Assembly: GCF_019331715.1 (NCBI RefSeq)
Contig: NZ_JAHBBG010000001.1
Span: forward strand, 550,765-614,764
Direction: 5' to 3'
Length of the DNA stretch: 64,000 nt
DNA from: Bifidobacterium simiiventris
GTDB lineage: Bacteria > Actinomycetota > Actinomycetes > Actinomycetales > Bifidobacteriaceae
A program made the translations under genes and the position numbers. How positions within the stretch are numbered: position 1 is the first letter of the stretch; each line of letters opens with the position of its first letter. Below, piece after piece: positions 1 to 9,145 of this stretch. The notes under the pieces are model-generated. The model ran no database searches. It saw nothing but the letters and a program-made list of their open reading frames with translations, and had not been told where the DNA came from.

Positions 1-1009
1 CGGCGTCGGGGTGCCGGCTCGGATCGGCGTGGATGGCGGCGAGCGAGCCTTCGGCGGTGGCTGCGATGAAGCCGACCGGGTGCAGGACGCGTTCGTCGGC
101 GACGGGCGTGCCGTCCACTTCGTAGGCGCAGGTGCGGTCGTGGGTGAGGAAGAAACGTTGCAGGGCGGCCACGCGGTCGCACAGCACGGGGTCGGTCACG
201 CCGTTCCAGCTCACGTCGAGTCCGATGTTGCCGGCGGTGCGGTAGGCGTCGGAGTAGAACCAGTCGTGGCGGCCGAACTGCGCTTCGGTGTGCGGCGTGC
301 CGTCGTACAACGAATATTCGGGATTCAGGCCGGTCGTCTCGTCGCAGGCGCGTTCGAGATACGCGCGGCTCGCTTTCGCCGCGGTCTGCCAGAATGCGCG
401 GTCCTCGTCGCCGACGTATTGCGAGAACACCTCGTAGAAGTGCGGAAGATGGTACGAGGGGTCGGTCCATTCGGTTTCGGGGATGAATTTGATGAGATGG
501 TTGTCGACGTTCCACATCGGGTCCCCGGCTTCTTCTCGTCCCTTGTGCACGCAGTGGTGCAGCAGTTCGCGCGCCTGGGCGACGTAGTCGTAGATGCCGT
601 CGCGGCTGCCCCATCGGCGTGCGGCGAGGAACAGGTCCATCGCGAAGTATTCCTCGCCGTCCGGGGCGGGGCCGCCGGCGCGTTCGGAGCCGTCGGGTTT
701 GACCGACCATGAGAAGTAGTGCACGTGGTGTCCGTCGGCCATGTACATGTGCTTCATGACCCATCCCCACAGCTTGTCGAACACGTCCTGCCGGTCGTAT
801 TGCACGGCGAGCATCATCGCGTAGCTCATGCCTTCGGTGCGCACGTCGTCGTTGCCGGTGTCCATCACGTAGCCGAGCCCGTCGTCGGTGTCCCAGTAGA
901 CCTTGTCCGGTCCTTCGAAGATCGCGTGCCAGACCTGTGCGAGTCGCGCGTCGATGTCGGTCTGCGCGTATCCGCACTGCGCGAACATGGATGGTGACGT
1001 CGTCGTCAT
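1..1009 (-). CDS. GH8 reducing-end xylose-releasing exo-oligoxylanase (partial, 3' end outside window)
   Basis: This is the N-terminal part (about 336 codons) of a glycoside hydrolase family 8 protein that removes single xylose units from the reducing end of xylo-oligosaccharides. It has no signal peptide, so it should act in the cytoplasm on imported oligosaccharides. The residues DDVRTEGMSYAMM around Glu59 match the GH8 catalytic-acid motif, and DLFLAARRW and NIGLDVSW follow as in Rex-type enzymes. The ATG has a strong AAGGAGG ribosome-binding site. It is the last gene seen of a minus-strand operon with a GH3 xylosidase, an esterase and an ABC importer. The assignment to the Rex subgroup rather than a general GH8 xylanase comes from the lack of export signal and the neighbours. 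Confidence 0.85.
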   Translation of the reverse strand, partial: MTTTSPSMFAQCGYAQTDIDARLAQVWHAIFEGPDKVYWDTDDGLGYVMDTGNDDVRTEGMSYAMMLAVQYDRQDVFDKLWGWVMKHMYMADGHHVHYFSWSVKPDGSERAGGPAPDGEEYFAMDLFLAARRWGSRDGIYDYVAQARELLHHCVHKGREEAGDPMWNVDNHLIKFIPETEWTDPSYHLPHFYEVFSQYVGDEDRAFWQTAAKASRAYLERACDETTGLNPEYSLYDGTPHTEAQFGRHDWFYSDAYRTAGNIGLDVSWNGVTDPVLCDRVAALQRFFLTHDRTCAYEVDGTPVADERVLHPVGFIAATAEGSLAAIHADPSRHPDA

Positions 1010-1048
1010 GATTTTGGATCCTCCTTGATCGATATGGTTTGACTTCCG

Positions 1049-2965
1049 CTAGTCGATGGGCATGGAGAAAGGGGTGGCGAGCAAACCGGCCGAGTTAGCG
1101 AGCACCAGAGCGGGCTTGGGCTCCCACAGGAAGCGCAGGCTGGCGTCGCGGCCCGGGACGGTACCAAGCGGCAAGTCAACGGCGATGCGGTCGCGGGCGA
1201 TGATATGCCCGTCGAACGTGGCGACGCGCGGCAGTCCGGCACCGTTCACCACATCGAACCGCAAGGGGCCGGCCGCGCGCAGACCGTCGCCGACGTGCGT
1301 GAACCGCACGACGAGCCGATTCGTCTCGCTGCGCACCCAGCACGGCACCGGTCCCATCGGCTCGCCGTCACCGCCGTAGGCGAGCGACTCGGCCGCCACG
1401 GCCATGCGTTCGGCCACGGTTTTCTTGTCAAACGGGTGCAGGTCGCTGTCCTCGCCCGCATCGTAGGTCGTGACCATCGCCGTGTTGTGCACGGCGAGCG
1501 CCTTGCGCTGTTCGTCGCGCAGGTACAGCCACGACGAGGGATCGTCGAGCTGGTAGTTCGGCAGCTGCGCGTAGATGAACGGGAACTCGCCCTGATCGAA
1601 CAGGCGACGCCAGTCCTGTACGAGCGACGTCTGCAGGTCCGCGTACCCGTACGGATGCCAGCAGTTCGACTCGCCCTGATACCACAACGCGCCGGTCAGA
1701 CCGAGGCGGCGCAGCGGCACGATCATCGCGTTGTAGTCGCCGACCGGTTCCATGCGGAAGAACTCGTCGTTCGGTTTGACGGGCATCCATACGCTGCGAC
1801 GGAACCGCCAGGGGCCGAGCGAGTCCACGTCGATCACACCGTCGGTGGAGGCCGCGTCGAGATTGGCGTGGTCGGTCAGGTCGCGTTCGAGCGCGTCTCC
1901 GACGATGATGAGATGCCGCTTGCCCTTGGTGAATCCGCCCATGGCGCCTTCGACCTTGAGCCGTATCGCGAGGGTGAACGTGTGCGGCAAGGCACCGATA
2001 TCGTAGTCTCGCGGCGGATACTGATAGAACGTTTCGCCGATCAGGCGTCCGTCAAGGTAGATGCGGTCGGCGTCGTGGATGGTGCCGAAGCGCAGCTGGG
2101 CCGGTTGGCCGGCGTACCGTTCGGGCACAGTGATGCGCTTGCGCAGCCAGATGATGCCGGGCGATTGCAGTTCTGGACGATCCGATTCAGTGAGTTCCAT
2201 CGTGTCCCAGTCGGAGTCGTCGGCATCCGGCGATTCCCAGTGTTCCACAAGTCCACGGTCCGCATCGTCGGCTTCCTTGTCGTACGCCGCTGCGGCCGCG
2301 GTGAACAGCCGCTGCTGGCGTTCCACGTAGTCGGTCGTGTACTTGTCGAAGTCGTCGGGCAGCGCGCCCATCGATTCGAGTCGTTCGCGGCTCATCCATG
2401 TTTCGATCTTGCTGCCTCCGACCGCGGTGTTCACCAGTCCGATCGGCACGTTGTGCGTTTCGCGCAGTTTCTTGGCGAAGAAGTAGCCGATCGCGGACAT
2501 GTCGGCCGGCCGGTCCTTCGCCGAAACGAACCACTCTCCCGCATCCAGGTCGTCATGCGCGTGCTGGAAGTCGAAGACCTGCGGCACGTTGAACCAGCGG
2601 ATGCCGTCGTCATCGGCGTCGTCCAGCAGATGCGGGGCCTCGTCGGCGATGCGCTCCATGCGCATCTCCATGTTCGATTGTCCGGCAAGCAGCCATACAT
2701 CGCCAAACAGCACGTCATGGATGACGCCCGTCGTCTCGCCGTCCGTGACGGTGATCGTCGCCACGGTGCCGGCCGGCTGCGCGGGCAGCGCAACTTCCCA
2801 GCGGCCGTCTGCGGCGACGTCCGATTGTACGGATACGGACGACTCGGCCGTCGTCAGCGTCGCCGCGATCGTACGGCCCGGCCCGGCGGTACCCCAGACG
2901 ACGACCGGCCTGTCACGTTGGATCAGGCAGTGGTCGGATACCAGAGGTGTGATGTGCAGCGTCAT
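1049..2965 (-). CDS. SGNH-type carbohydrate acetylesterase (sialate O-acetylesterase/acetyl-xylan esterase family)
   Basis: The 638-residue protein has the SASA/DUF303 SGNH-hydrolase signature: the nucleophile Ser97 in LLAGQSNMEMR, a WYQGESN block in the middle, and a DLHPFDKK segment near the C-terminus that supplies the Asp and His of the triad. A beta-sandwich-like N-terminal part (about residues 1-85) precedes the hydrolase core, and an insertion of roughly residues 250-370 resembles a jelly-roll. There is no signal peptide. It lies 71 bp after the GH3 xylosidase and 39 bp before the GH8 gene, so removal of acetyl groups from xylo-oligosaccharides is the likely job; sialic-acid deacetylation is the family name, not a supported function here. 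The start has a good AAGGAG site. Confidence 0.82.
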   Translation of the reverse strand: MTLHITPLVSDHCLIQRDRPVVVWGTAGPGRTIAATLTTAESSVSVQSDVAADGRWEVALPAQPAGTVATITVTDGETTGVIHDVLFGDVWLLAGQSNMEMRMERIADEAPHLLDDADDDGIRWFNVPQVFDFQHAHDDLDAGEWFVSAKDRPADMSAIGYFFAKKLRETHNVPIGLVNTAVGGSKIETWMSRERLESMGALPDDFDKYTTDYVERQQRLFTAAAAAYDKEADDADRGLVEHWESPDADDSDWDTMELTESDRPELQSPGIIWLRKRITVPERYAGQPAQLRFGTIHDADRIYLDGRLIGETFYQYPPRDYDIGALPHTFTLAIRLKVEGAMGGFTKGKRHLIIVGDALERDLTDHANLDAASTDGVIDVDSLGPWRFRRSVWMPVKPNDEFFRMEPVGDYNAMIVPLRRLGLTGALWYQGESNCWHPYGYADLQTSLVQDWRRLFDQGEFPFIYAQLPNYQLDDPSSWLYLRDEQRKALAVHNTAMVTTYDAGEDSDLHPFDKKTVAERMAVAAESLAYGGDGEPMGPVPCWVRSETNRLVVRFTHVGDGLRAAGPLRFDVVNGAGLPRVATFDGHIIARDRIAVDLPLGTVPGRDASLRFLWEPKPALVLANSAGLLATPFSMPID

Positions 2966-2996
2966 GACTGTGCTCCTTGGACAGGATTGAAACGGA

Positions 2997-3029
2997 TTCG
3001 GCCCGGCAATGTCCGGATGCCGGGCCGAA
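2997..3029 (-). promoter_or_regulatory. Intercistronic hairpin between xylosidase and esterase genes
   Basis: A perfect 12-bp stem (TTCGGCCCGGCA and its complement) closes a 9-nt loop just after the GH3 stop codon. No U-run follows, so it looks like an mRNA-stabilising or processing hairpin rather than a full terminator. Confidence 0.6.
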
Positions 3030-3036
3030 CGTGATA

Positions 3037-5160
3037 TCAGAATTCGATGGTCGTGGATTCGGGCGCAAAACCAAGCAGTTGTGCGGACCTGGCGTCGGGC
3101 TGACTGACGCCGGCGTAGATCGCGAAACGGTTGCCGTCGACGATCTGCTTGCCGTCCTCGTCGTAGACCGTGAACGCATCCGGATCGACCGGCACCGTAA
3201 CGGTCGCGTTTGCGCCTGCAGCGAGATCGACCGGCTGAAATCCGGCGAGCTGCCAGTTACGCGGGGCGAGCGTCGAATCGAGGTTCTTGACGTACACCTG
3301 CACGATCTCGCGTTCGTCGCGACCACCCGTGTTTTCGAGTGTCAGACTCACGTTCGCGGTACGGCGCTCGCGGTCCACGTCCACGTTCATGTCGCCGAGC
3401 GCAGTGGTCGAATACGTCAGGCCGTAGCCGAACGGGTAGAGCGCCTCGTCTTCCAGGTATCTGTAGGTGCGTCCCTTCATGGAATAGTCCTCGAAATCGG
3501 GCATGCCGTCGCAGTTGCGGTAGAACGTGACCGGCAGTTTGCCGGACGGCGCGGCCTTGCCGAAGAGCACGTCGGCCACAGCGTCGCCACCCTGACCGCC
3601 CGGATACCATACCTGCATGAGCGCGGCGAGATTCGGATGGTCCTCAAGTCCGTCGAGGCTCAACGCACTGCCAGCGGCGAGCAGCACGATCACCGGCTTG
3701 CCGACCTCAAGCAGTCGTTCGAGCAGATGGCGCTGACGTCCCGGCAGACTCAGATTCGCCTTGTCCCCGGCGCCCATCGAGTTGCCGGCGTCGCCCTGTT
3801 CGCCTTCGATGGTGGCGTCGAGGCCGAGGACGGCGATGATCACGTCGGAATGTTCGGCGTTGATAACCGCTTCGGATTCGCGCTCGTTCTCTCGCGACAG
3901 GCCGGATTCGGCGTGTATGCCGAACAGCGAGCAGCCGAGGCCGGAATAGACGCGCACGTCGTCGCCGCACGCACGTTCGATGCCTTCGAGGATCGTGGAC
4001 TTGTGGCTCGGCCGACCGAAGTAGTTGCCGAGGATCGCCTGCACGGAGTCGGCGTTCGGACCGGTGACCGAGATCGCGTCAAGCTTGGATTTGTCGAGCG
4101 GCAGGATGCCGTCGTTCTTGAGCAGCACGAATGTCTTCGGAGCGAGCGAGCGGTTGAACGCGCGGTGTGCGGCGGAGTCGTTGGCCGCGTAATCGATCTG
4201 GTCGTATTCGCAGTCGTCAGCGAACATGCCGAGGCGAACGCGCGTGGCATACAACGCCTCGACGGCGCGCGTGACCTCGTCCTCGCTCACGAGGCCGCGT
4301 TCGATGGCCTCCTTGGTGGCACCGGAGCAGTGGCCGGCGCACAGGTCGAGTCCGGCCCTGATCGCGTCGGCCATCGTTTCGGCCGCGTCCTTCGTGTAAT
4401 GGTGGTTCTCGTGCACGTCCTCAAGCGCCATGAAGTCGGAGACGACGTGACCTTCGAAGCTCCACTGGCCGTAGAGGTGGTTCTTGAGCAGATCGTCGTT
4501 GACGGAGCACGGCTGACCGTTGGTGGAATTGTACGCGGTCATCACGCATTCGACGTCCGCCTCCTCGACCGCCGCCTTGAAGGCGGGCAGATAGGTTTCG
4601 GCCATGTCCTTCTTCGAGGCGACCGCGTCGAACTCGTGCCGCTTGGCCTCCGGGCCGGAGTGCACGGCGAAATGCTTGGCCGTGGCGGCGAGCTTCAGAT
4701 ACCTGCCGTCGCCCTGCAGTCCGCGGATGAACGCGACGCCGAGACGGCTGGTCAGGTACGGGTCCTCGCCGTACGTCTCCTGCCCCCGCCCCCAGCGCGG
4801 GTCACGGAAGATGTTCACGTTCGGCGACCAGTAGGTCAGGCCCTTGTAGATGTCACGATCGCCATGCGCCGAATACTCGTTGTACTTGGCGCGGCCTTCC
4901 TCGGCGATCACCTCGGCCACGCGCTTGAGTCCGGCGTCGTCGAACATGGCGGCCATGCCGATGGCCTGAGGAAAGACGGTGGCGACGCCCGCGCGGGCCA
5001 CGCCGTGCAGCGCTTCGTTCCAGTAGTTGTATTCGGGGATGCCGAGCCGTTCGATGGCGGGAGCCGTGTAGTTGAGCTGGCCGATCTTCTCGTCGAGCGT
5101 CATCTGCGCGACGATGCGCTTCGCCTGTTCGAGCGCCTCGGCGTGGGTCATCTGAGTCAT
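3037..5160 (-). CDS. GH3 beta-xylosidase
   Basis: The 707-residue protein is a typical bacterial family 3 glycosidase that releases xylose from non-reducing ends of xylo-oligosaccharides. The N-terminal (beta/alpha)8 domain carries NYWNEALHG near residue 45, the paired KHF and H motif near 162-177 and the nucleophile Asp242 in GHVVSDF; an alpha/beta sandwich follows, and a fibronectin-III-like domain ends the chain (FGYGLTYS, then the last 110 residues). No signal peptide is present, which fits intracellular degradation of imported oligosaccharides. A GAAAGG site precedes the ATG, 13 bp downstream of the permease stop. Alpha-arabinofuranosidase activity is known for some members and cannot be excluded. 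Confidence 0.92.
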   Translation of the reverse strand: MTQMTHAEALEQAKRIVAQMTLDEKIGQLNYTAPAIERLGIPEYNYWNEALHGVARAGVATVFPQAIGMAAMFDDAGLKRVAEVIAEEGRAKYNEYSAHGDRDIYKGLTYWSPNVNIFRDPRWGRGQETYGEDPYLTSRLGVAFIRGLQGDGRYLKLAATAKHFAVHSGPEAKRHEFDAVASKKDMAETYLPAFKAAVEEADVECVMTAYNSTNGQPCSVNDDLLKNHLYGQWSFEGHVVSDFMALEDVHENHHYTKDAAETMADAIRAGLDLCAGHCSGATKEAIERGLVSEDEVTRAVEALYATRVRLGMFADDCEYDQIDYAANDSAAHRAFNRSLAPKTFVLLKNDGILPLDKSKLDAISVTGPNADSVQAILGNYFGRPSHKSTILEGIERACGDDVRVYSGLGCSLFGIHAESGLSRENERESEAVINAEHSDVIIAVLGLDATIEGEQGDAGNSMGAGDKANLSLPGRQRHLLERLLEVGKPVIVLLAAGSALSLDGLEDHPNLAALMQVWYPGGQGGDAVADVLFGKAAPSGKLPVTFYRNCDGMPDFEDYSMKGRTYRYLEDEALYPFGYGLTYSTTALGDMNVDVDRERRTANVSLTLENTGGRDEREIVQVYVKNLDSTLAPRNWQLAGFQPVDLAAGANATVTVPVDPDAFTVYDEDGKQIVDGNRFAIYAGVSQPDARSAQLLGFAPESTTIEF

Positions 5161-5173
5161 GGTGTCGATCCTT

Positions 5174-6142
5174 TCAGCCCTTGACCGCGCCGATCATCAC
5201 GCCCTTGTTGAAGTACTTCTGCAGGAACGGATACAGGATCAGCAGCGGGAGCGTGGAGACGATGATCACGCCGTACTTGATCTGGTCGGCGACCTGACGG
5301 GCCTGCTGGGCGGTGTCACCGAAGGTGGCCGTGTTCTGCGCGGACTGGTTCGACAGCAGGATGGACTGCAGAACCACCTGCAACGGCTGCTTGTTGGTGG
5401 TGCGGATGTAGATGAGGCCGGTGAAGTAGTCGTTCCAGTGGCCTACGAAGTAGTACAGCGCGATGACGGCGATGATCGCCGAGCTCAGCGGCAGCACGAT
5501 CTTCCAGAAGTACCCGAAGTACCCCAGGCCGTCGATCTGCGCGGCGTCATGCAGGTCCTCGGGAATCGAGGTTTCGAAGAACGAGCGGGCGATGATCAGG
5601 TTCCACACGGACAGCGCACCGGGCAGGATGAACACCCACATGGAGTCGAGCAGGCCGACCTGCTTGTACAGCAGGTAGCTCGGGATGAGGCCGCCGGAGA
5701 AGAACATCGTGAAGGTCAGCAGGAACAGGATCACGCGACGCGGCTTGAATTCGCGGCGGGACAGGCCGAACGCCATCGGCAGCGTGACTGCCATGTTCAG
5801 CGCGGTGCCGACGAACGAGTAGATGATCGTGTTGCGGTATCCGCTCCAGATGCGGGCGTCTTCGAAGATGCGCTGGTAGCCGCCCATCTGCACGCCGCGC
5901 GGCAGAAGCAGCACCTTGCCGGTGGCCACGAGCTTGGGGTCGGAGATGGACGCGATGATGATGAACCACAGCGGATAGAGGATCGCGAGGATCACCGCGA
6001 CCATCAGCACGGCGATGACGATGTTGACGATCCAGTCGGAGACGGTCTGCTTCTGACGAACGTGCTTGTTCCACGGAATGTCTGCGGATGAGGCCTTCGG
6101 CGCGGCGATGGTCGCGGGCGCCTGGACTGCTTGGGTGCTCAT
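5174..6142 (-). CDS. Carbohydrate ABC transporter permease, LplC/YtcP type
   Basis: This 322-residue membrane protein is one of two inner-membrane channel subunits of the oligosaccharide importer encoded here. It has about six hydrophobic segments and the EAA loop (EDLHDAAQIDGLGYFG) that docks the ATPase. The N-terminus is a roughly 30-residue cytoplasmic extension. It starts 13 bp after the preceding permease, with an AAGGGGAGA site, and continues into the xylosidase. No ATPase gene is in the locus, as is usual for bifidobacterial sugar importers that share an MsmK-like ATPase encoded elsewhere. Confidence 0.9.
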   Translation of the reverse strand: MSTQAVQAPATIAAPKASSADIPWNKHVRQKQTVSDWIVNIVIAVLMVAVILAILYPLWFIIIASISDPKLVATGKVLLLPRGVQMGGYQRIFEDARIWSGYRNTIIYSFVGTALNMAVTLPMAFGLSRREFKPRRVILFLLTFTMFFSGGLIPSYLLYKQVGLLDSMWVFILPGALSVWNLIIARSFFETSIPEDLHDAAQIDGLGYFGYFWKIVLPLSSAIIAVIALYYFVGHWNDYFTGLIYIRTTNKQPLQVVLQSILLSNQSAQNTATFGDTAQQARQVADQIKYGVIIVSTLPLLILYPFLQKYFNKGVMIGAVKG

Positions 6143-6155
6143 GATGTGTCTCCCC

Positions 6156-7139
6156 TTAGAAGATGCTGGTTTCCGAGGTCTTCTTGGCGATGAAGTTCGC
6201 CAGGACCAGGAAGAAGAAGTTGATGACCGTGTTGAACAGGCCGATGGCCGTCGAGTAGGAGAACTGGCTCTGCTGGATGCCGATCTTGTACGTGAAGGTG
6301 GCGATGACTTCGGAGGCCGGCTGGTTGAGCACGTTCTGCATGAGGTAGACCTTCTCGAAGCCCACGGAGAGCACGGAGCCCATGTTCATGATGAGCAGGA
6401 TGCCCATGGTCGGCAGGATGGTGGGAATGTCGACGTGGCGGATGAGCTGGAGTCGGCCGGCGCCGTCGATTTTCGCGGCCTCGTACAACGCGGTGTTCAC
6501 ACCGGACAACGCGGCCAGATAGATGATCGAGTTCCAGCCGACGTGCTGCCAGACCTCGCTGATCCAGTACAGCGCGGTGAATGCTTTCGGCTCGCCCATC
6601 AGGCTGTGGCCGGGGAAGAAACGGCCAATGATGCCGGTGTTCGGGGTGAGCAGGATGTTGAGCATGGAGACGATGACGACGGTCGAGATGAAGTGCGGCA
6701 TGTAGGTGACCGTCTGGATGAACCCCTTGACCTTGGTGCTGGACACTTGGTTGATCATCAGGGCGAGGATGACCGGGAAGATGAATCCCATAACCAGCGT
6801 CCACAGACTGATGCGCACGGTGTTGGTGATGACTGCGGTGAAGTTCGGGTCGGTGAAGAACTGGTTGAAGTACTTGAACCCGACGAACTTGCCGCCGGTG
6901 ATGCCTTTGCGCGGGTCGAAGTCGCGGAAGGCGAGCTGAATGCCCCACATCGGCACGTACGAGAAGAACAACACGAAGCAGCAGCCTGGCAGGATCATCA
7001 GCCAGATCTGCCAGAATCGCTGGAAGTGCCGCGCCAGTCGCACGGGCAAAGGCTGGCTTCGCTGGATGGCGATGTTGTCTGGGACGGATGACGAGAGGGC
7101 TACGGCGGATTGCGCGCCACGTTGCGCTGTCTTTCTCAT
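6156..7139 (-). CDS. Carbohydrate ABC transporter permease, LplB/YteP type
   Basis: The 327-residue protein is the partner permease of the downstream one. Six hydrophobic segments are visible, with the EAA loop (EAAKIDGAGRLQLIRHVDIP) in the second half. The reading frame is open 27 codons further upstream, but the ATG at 7139 is chosen because an AAAGAAAG site precedes it and the family N-terminus starts shortly after. It lies about 100 bp downstream of the binding-protein gene, the intervening DNA holding a strong hairpin. Confidence 0.9.
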   Translation of the reverse strand: MRKTAQRGAQSAVALSSSVPDNIAIQRSQPLPVRLARHFQRFWQIWLMILPGCCFVLFFSYVPMWGIQLAFRDFDPRKGITGGKFVGFKYFNQFFTDPNFTAVITNTVRISLWTLVMGFIFPVILALMINQVSSTKVKGFIQTVTYMPHFISTVVIVSMLNILLTPNTGIIGRFFPGHSLMGEPKAFTALYWISEVWQHVGWNSIIYLAALSGVNTALYEAAKIDGAGRLQLIRHVDIPTILPTMGILLIMNMGSVLSVGFEKVYLMQNVLNQPASEVIATFTYKIGIQQSQFSYSTAIGLFNTVINFFFLVLANFIAKKTSETSIF

Positions 7140-7185
7140 GGTTGGTCTTTCTTTTGCAGAAGTTGTCGATTCAATCGTGGAATGA

Positions 7186-7217
7186 CCGCGGAGACGCGGA
7201 TGACCGTGTCTCCGCGG
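7186..7217 (-). promoter_or_regulatory. Intercistronic hairpin downstream of binding-protein gene
   Basis: A perfect 10-bp stem (CCGCGGAGAC with its complement) around a 12-nt loop lies between the solute-binding protein and the first permease. Such hairpins commonly give higher expression of the binding protein than of the permeases by partial termination or 3'-end protection. Confidence 0.6.
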
Positions 7218-7241
7218 CATATGGGTGGAGCCGTGTCGGCG

Positions 7242-8867
7242 TTACTGTTCGTCCGGGAACAGCGGCAGTGGATCAGTCACCTGGTCGTCGTATGCCTTCT
7301 GCCACAGGTCGAGCATCTCGTCGAGGCCGGCGGCCTTGACCTGCTTGACGTAGTCGTCCCATCCGTCCTCGACGCCGCCGTTCTGGATCCAGTTACCGGT
7401 GGTGGTCATGACGTAGGTCATCACGCGGTTGTACAGGTTGCTCAGCGTGGTGCCGTCCTCGGTGCTCATCTTCACGTAGACCGGCATGTAGCTCTTCTCG
7501 TTGACGTGGCGCTGGGCCGCTTCGAACGGCGCGTCAACGGCCTTGTTGCGGTCCACGTCCACGTCGCCCTTGATCACGATGTCGTCGGGAATGTAGGTGG
7601 TCATGTTGATGGTCGGCGCGATCTTGAGATCCGGGTCGTAACGGGACGGATCGACCGTGTATTCCTTGTCACCGGTCTTCTTGATGTAGTCGGTGCCGTA
7701 GTTGATCTGCAGCGCCATGTCGGTACTGTACATCTTGTCGACGATCTTCCAGATCGCTTCCTTATTCGGAGCATCCTTGGCGACCGCGAGCGTGCCCTGA
7801 CCGTACTTGGACGCCTGCAGGGAAGTATCCCAGACCAGGTCGTCGTCGGACATGGACGAATCGTACTTCAGCGGCCCGAGGGCGACGTACTGGTCGGCAA
7901 TATCTGATCCCATGGAGTAGGCGTTGGCTTCGATGGCGACGCCAACGGAAGCGGTCGTGCCCTCGCCCTGCTTCTCGGAGTCATAGGAGGAATCCTCGTG
8001 GGTGAGCGCGTCAGCGGGCAGCAGGCCCTTGCTCATCAGCGTGTGGTAGAACTCGATGGCGGCCTTGTAACGGTCGTCGGTCAGCCACGCCTTCACGGTG
8101 CCGTTCTCGACGTAGACGCCTTCCTGGCCGGGGGCGGTGTTGAACGAGGTCGGGATGCCGGTGTCGTTCATGATGACGAACGGATCCCACCAACGGTAAG
8201 ACGTGGTCGCGAACTTACGGATGTCCATCGGGATCTCGTCGGCTTTGCCGTTGCCGTTCGGGTCCTCGGTCTTGAACTTCTCGAGCACATTGATCAACTC
8301 GTCCCATGTGGTCGGCATGTCGAGGCCGAGCTTGTCGAGCCAGGTCTTGTTGATCAGACGGCGGTGCACGGACATGCCGCCCTGCACGTTGCTCTGGCCC
8401 ATCACGTAGATATGGCCTTCAAGATCGGTGACCCACTTCTTGAGCGTGGGCTGCTCGTCGAGCATCTTCTTGACGTTGGGCATCTGGTCGAGATGCTGGC
8501 TGAGATCCTCGAAGTACGGATACTGGCTGACCGCATCGGAGTAGTACAGGCCGTTGATGGAGATGTCGGCAACGTCACCGGCGGCAAGCGCGGTGGCCTT
8601 CTGCTGGTCCCATGCGGTGGTGGAGACCTCCTTCCATGTGATATGGCAGTCGCAGGCCGTTTCCAACTCGTCGGTCCATTTCATGTCCTTCATGGCCGCC
8701 TGGTTATCCCACTTGAGGACCTGGATTTCCACCTCGGGCTTGCCGTCCGAGGCGAGGCGCTTGCCGTCGCCTTCGGAACTCGACCCGCAACCGGCCAGAA
8801 TGGTGAGGGCCGCGCAGGCCGCCGCTGTAATGCTAAGCATTCGGGCTTTGCCACTTCGTCGTGTCAT
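7242..8867 (-). CDS. Extracellular solute-binding lipoprotein of xylo-oligosaccharide importer
   Basis: The 541-residue protein begins with a lipoprotein signal peptide ending in LAGC (lipobox at about residues 21-24), so it is anchored to the outer membrane face. The size and overall pattern match the large LplA-like binding proteins that pair with LplB/LplC permeases. Substrate is inferred from the xylosidase, esterase and GH8 genes downstream. The start at 8867 is supported by an AAAGGAG site; the frame is open 27 codons further but lacks one. It is the first gene of the operon, with a promoter and operator-like palindromes upstream. Confidence 0.88.
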   Translation of the reverse strand: MTRRSGKARMLSITAAACAALTILAGCGSSSEGDGKRLASDGKPEVEIQVLKWDNQAAMKDMKWTDELETACDCHITWKEVSTTAWDQQKATALAAGDVADISINGLYYSDAVSQYPYFEDLSQHLDQMPNVKKMLDEQPTLKKWVTDLEGHIYVMGQSNVQGGMSVHRRLINKTWLDKLGLDMPTTWDELINVLEKFKTEDPNGNGKADEIPMDIRKFATTSYRWWDPFVIMNDTGIPTSFNTAPGQEGVYVENGTVKAWLTDDRYKAAIEFYHTLMSKGLLPADALTHEDSSYDSEKQGEGTTASVGVAIEANAYSMGSDIADQYVALGPLKYDSSMSDDDLVWDTSLQASKYGQGTLAVAKDAPNKEAIWKIVDKMYSTDMALQINYGTDYIKKTGDKEYTVDPSRYDPDLKIAPTINMTTYIPDDIVIKGDVDVDRNKAVDAPFEAAQRHVNEKSYMPVYVKMSTEDGTTLSNLYNRVMTYVMTTTGNWIQNGGVEDGWDDYVKQVKAAGLDEMLDLWQKAYDDQVTDPLPLFPDEQ

Positions 8868-8884
8868 TGCACTCTCCTTTGTGC

Positions 8885-8894
8885 GAAAATTTTC
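8885..8894. promoter_or_regulatory. GAAAATTTTC palindrome in leader of the xylo-oligosaccharide operon
   Basis: A perfect 10-bp palindrome lies between the predicted transcription start of the binding-protein gene and its ribosome-binding site. The same palindrome or a one-base variant recurs next to both lacI genes and in front of the carboxylesterase gene, so it is a candidate operator. Confidence 0.45.
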
Positions 8895-8925
8895 TCTCCA
8901 TTCTCGATATCTCAAGAACAATTCA

Positions 8926-8955
8926 TTTATACAACTCGGCATATGCATTTGTCAA
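8926..8955 (-). promoter_or_regulatory. Sigma-70-type promoter of the xylo-oligosaccharide operon
   Basis: On the minus strand a TTGACA -35 box (8950-8955) and a TATAAA -10 box (8926-8931) are separated by 18 bp. The predicted start would leave a leader of about 50 nt carrying the GAAAATTTTC palindrome. Confidence 0.6.
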
Positions 8956-8973
8956 ACAACCGCAAAACACCGT

Positions 8974-8993
8974 TCTCGAAACTTTTTTCGAGA
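8974..8993. promoter_or_regulatory. Inverted repeat TCTCGAAA-N4-TTTCGAGA, candidate LacI-type operator
   Basis: Perfect 8-bp arms around a 4-bp spacer lie just upstream of the minus-strand -35 box and about 150 bp before the divergent lacI gene. The CTCGAAA half-site differs from the GAAAATTTTC palindrome. A further imperfect site, CGAAAATTTC, occurs at 9114-9123 in front of the lacI ribosome-binding site. Confidence 0.45.
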
Positions 8994-9145
8994 GAATCTC
9001 TTATGCTAAAACATTGAAAGTAAGCCGTTTACAGTCATACACACGCATCGAGATTGCCATCACAGGCATCATAAACAACGACTCTTGTGTACAATCATTT
9101 TTAGAAGTTTTTTCGAAAATTTCATCTCAACGAGGAGGTGCCCAC

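Noticed and set aside
1205..5184. Very long plus-strand open frames (about 609 and 735 codons) opposite the esterase and GH3 genes
   Set aside because: They are antisense shadows of high-GC genes with clear family matches; their translations are low-complexity and they lack ribosome-binding sites.
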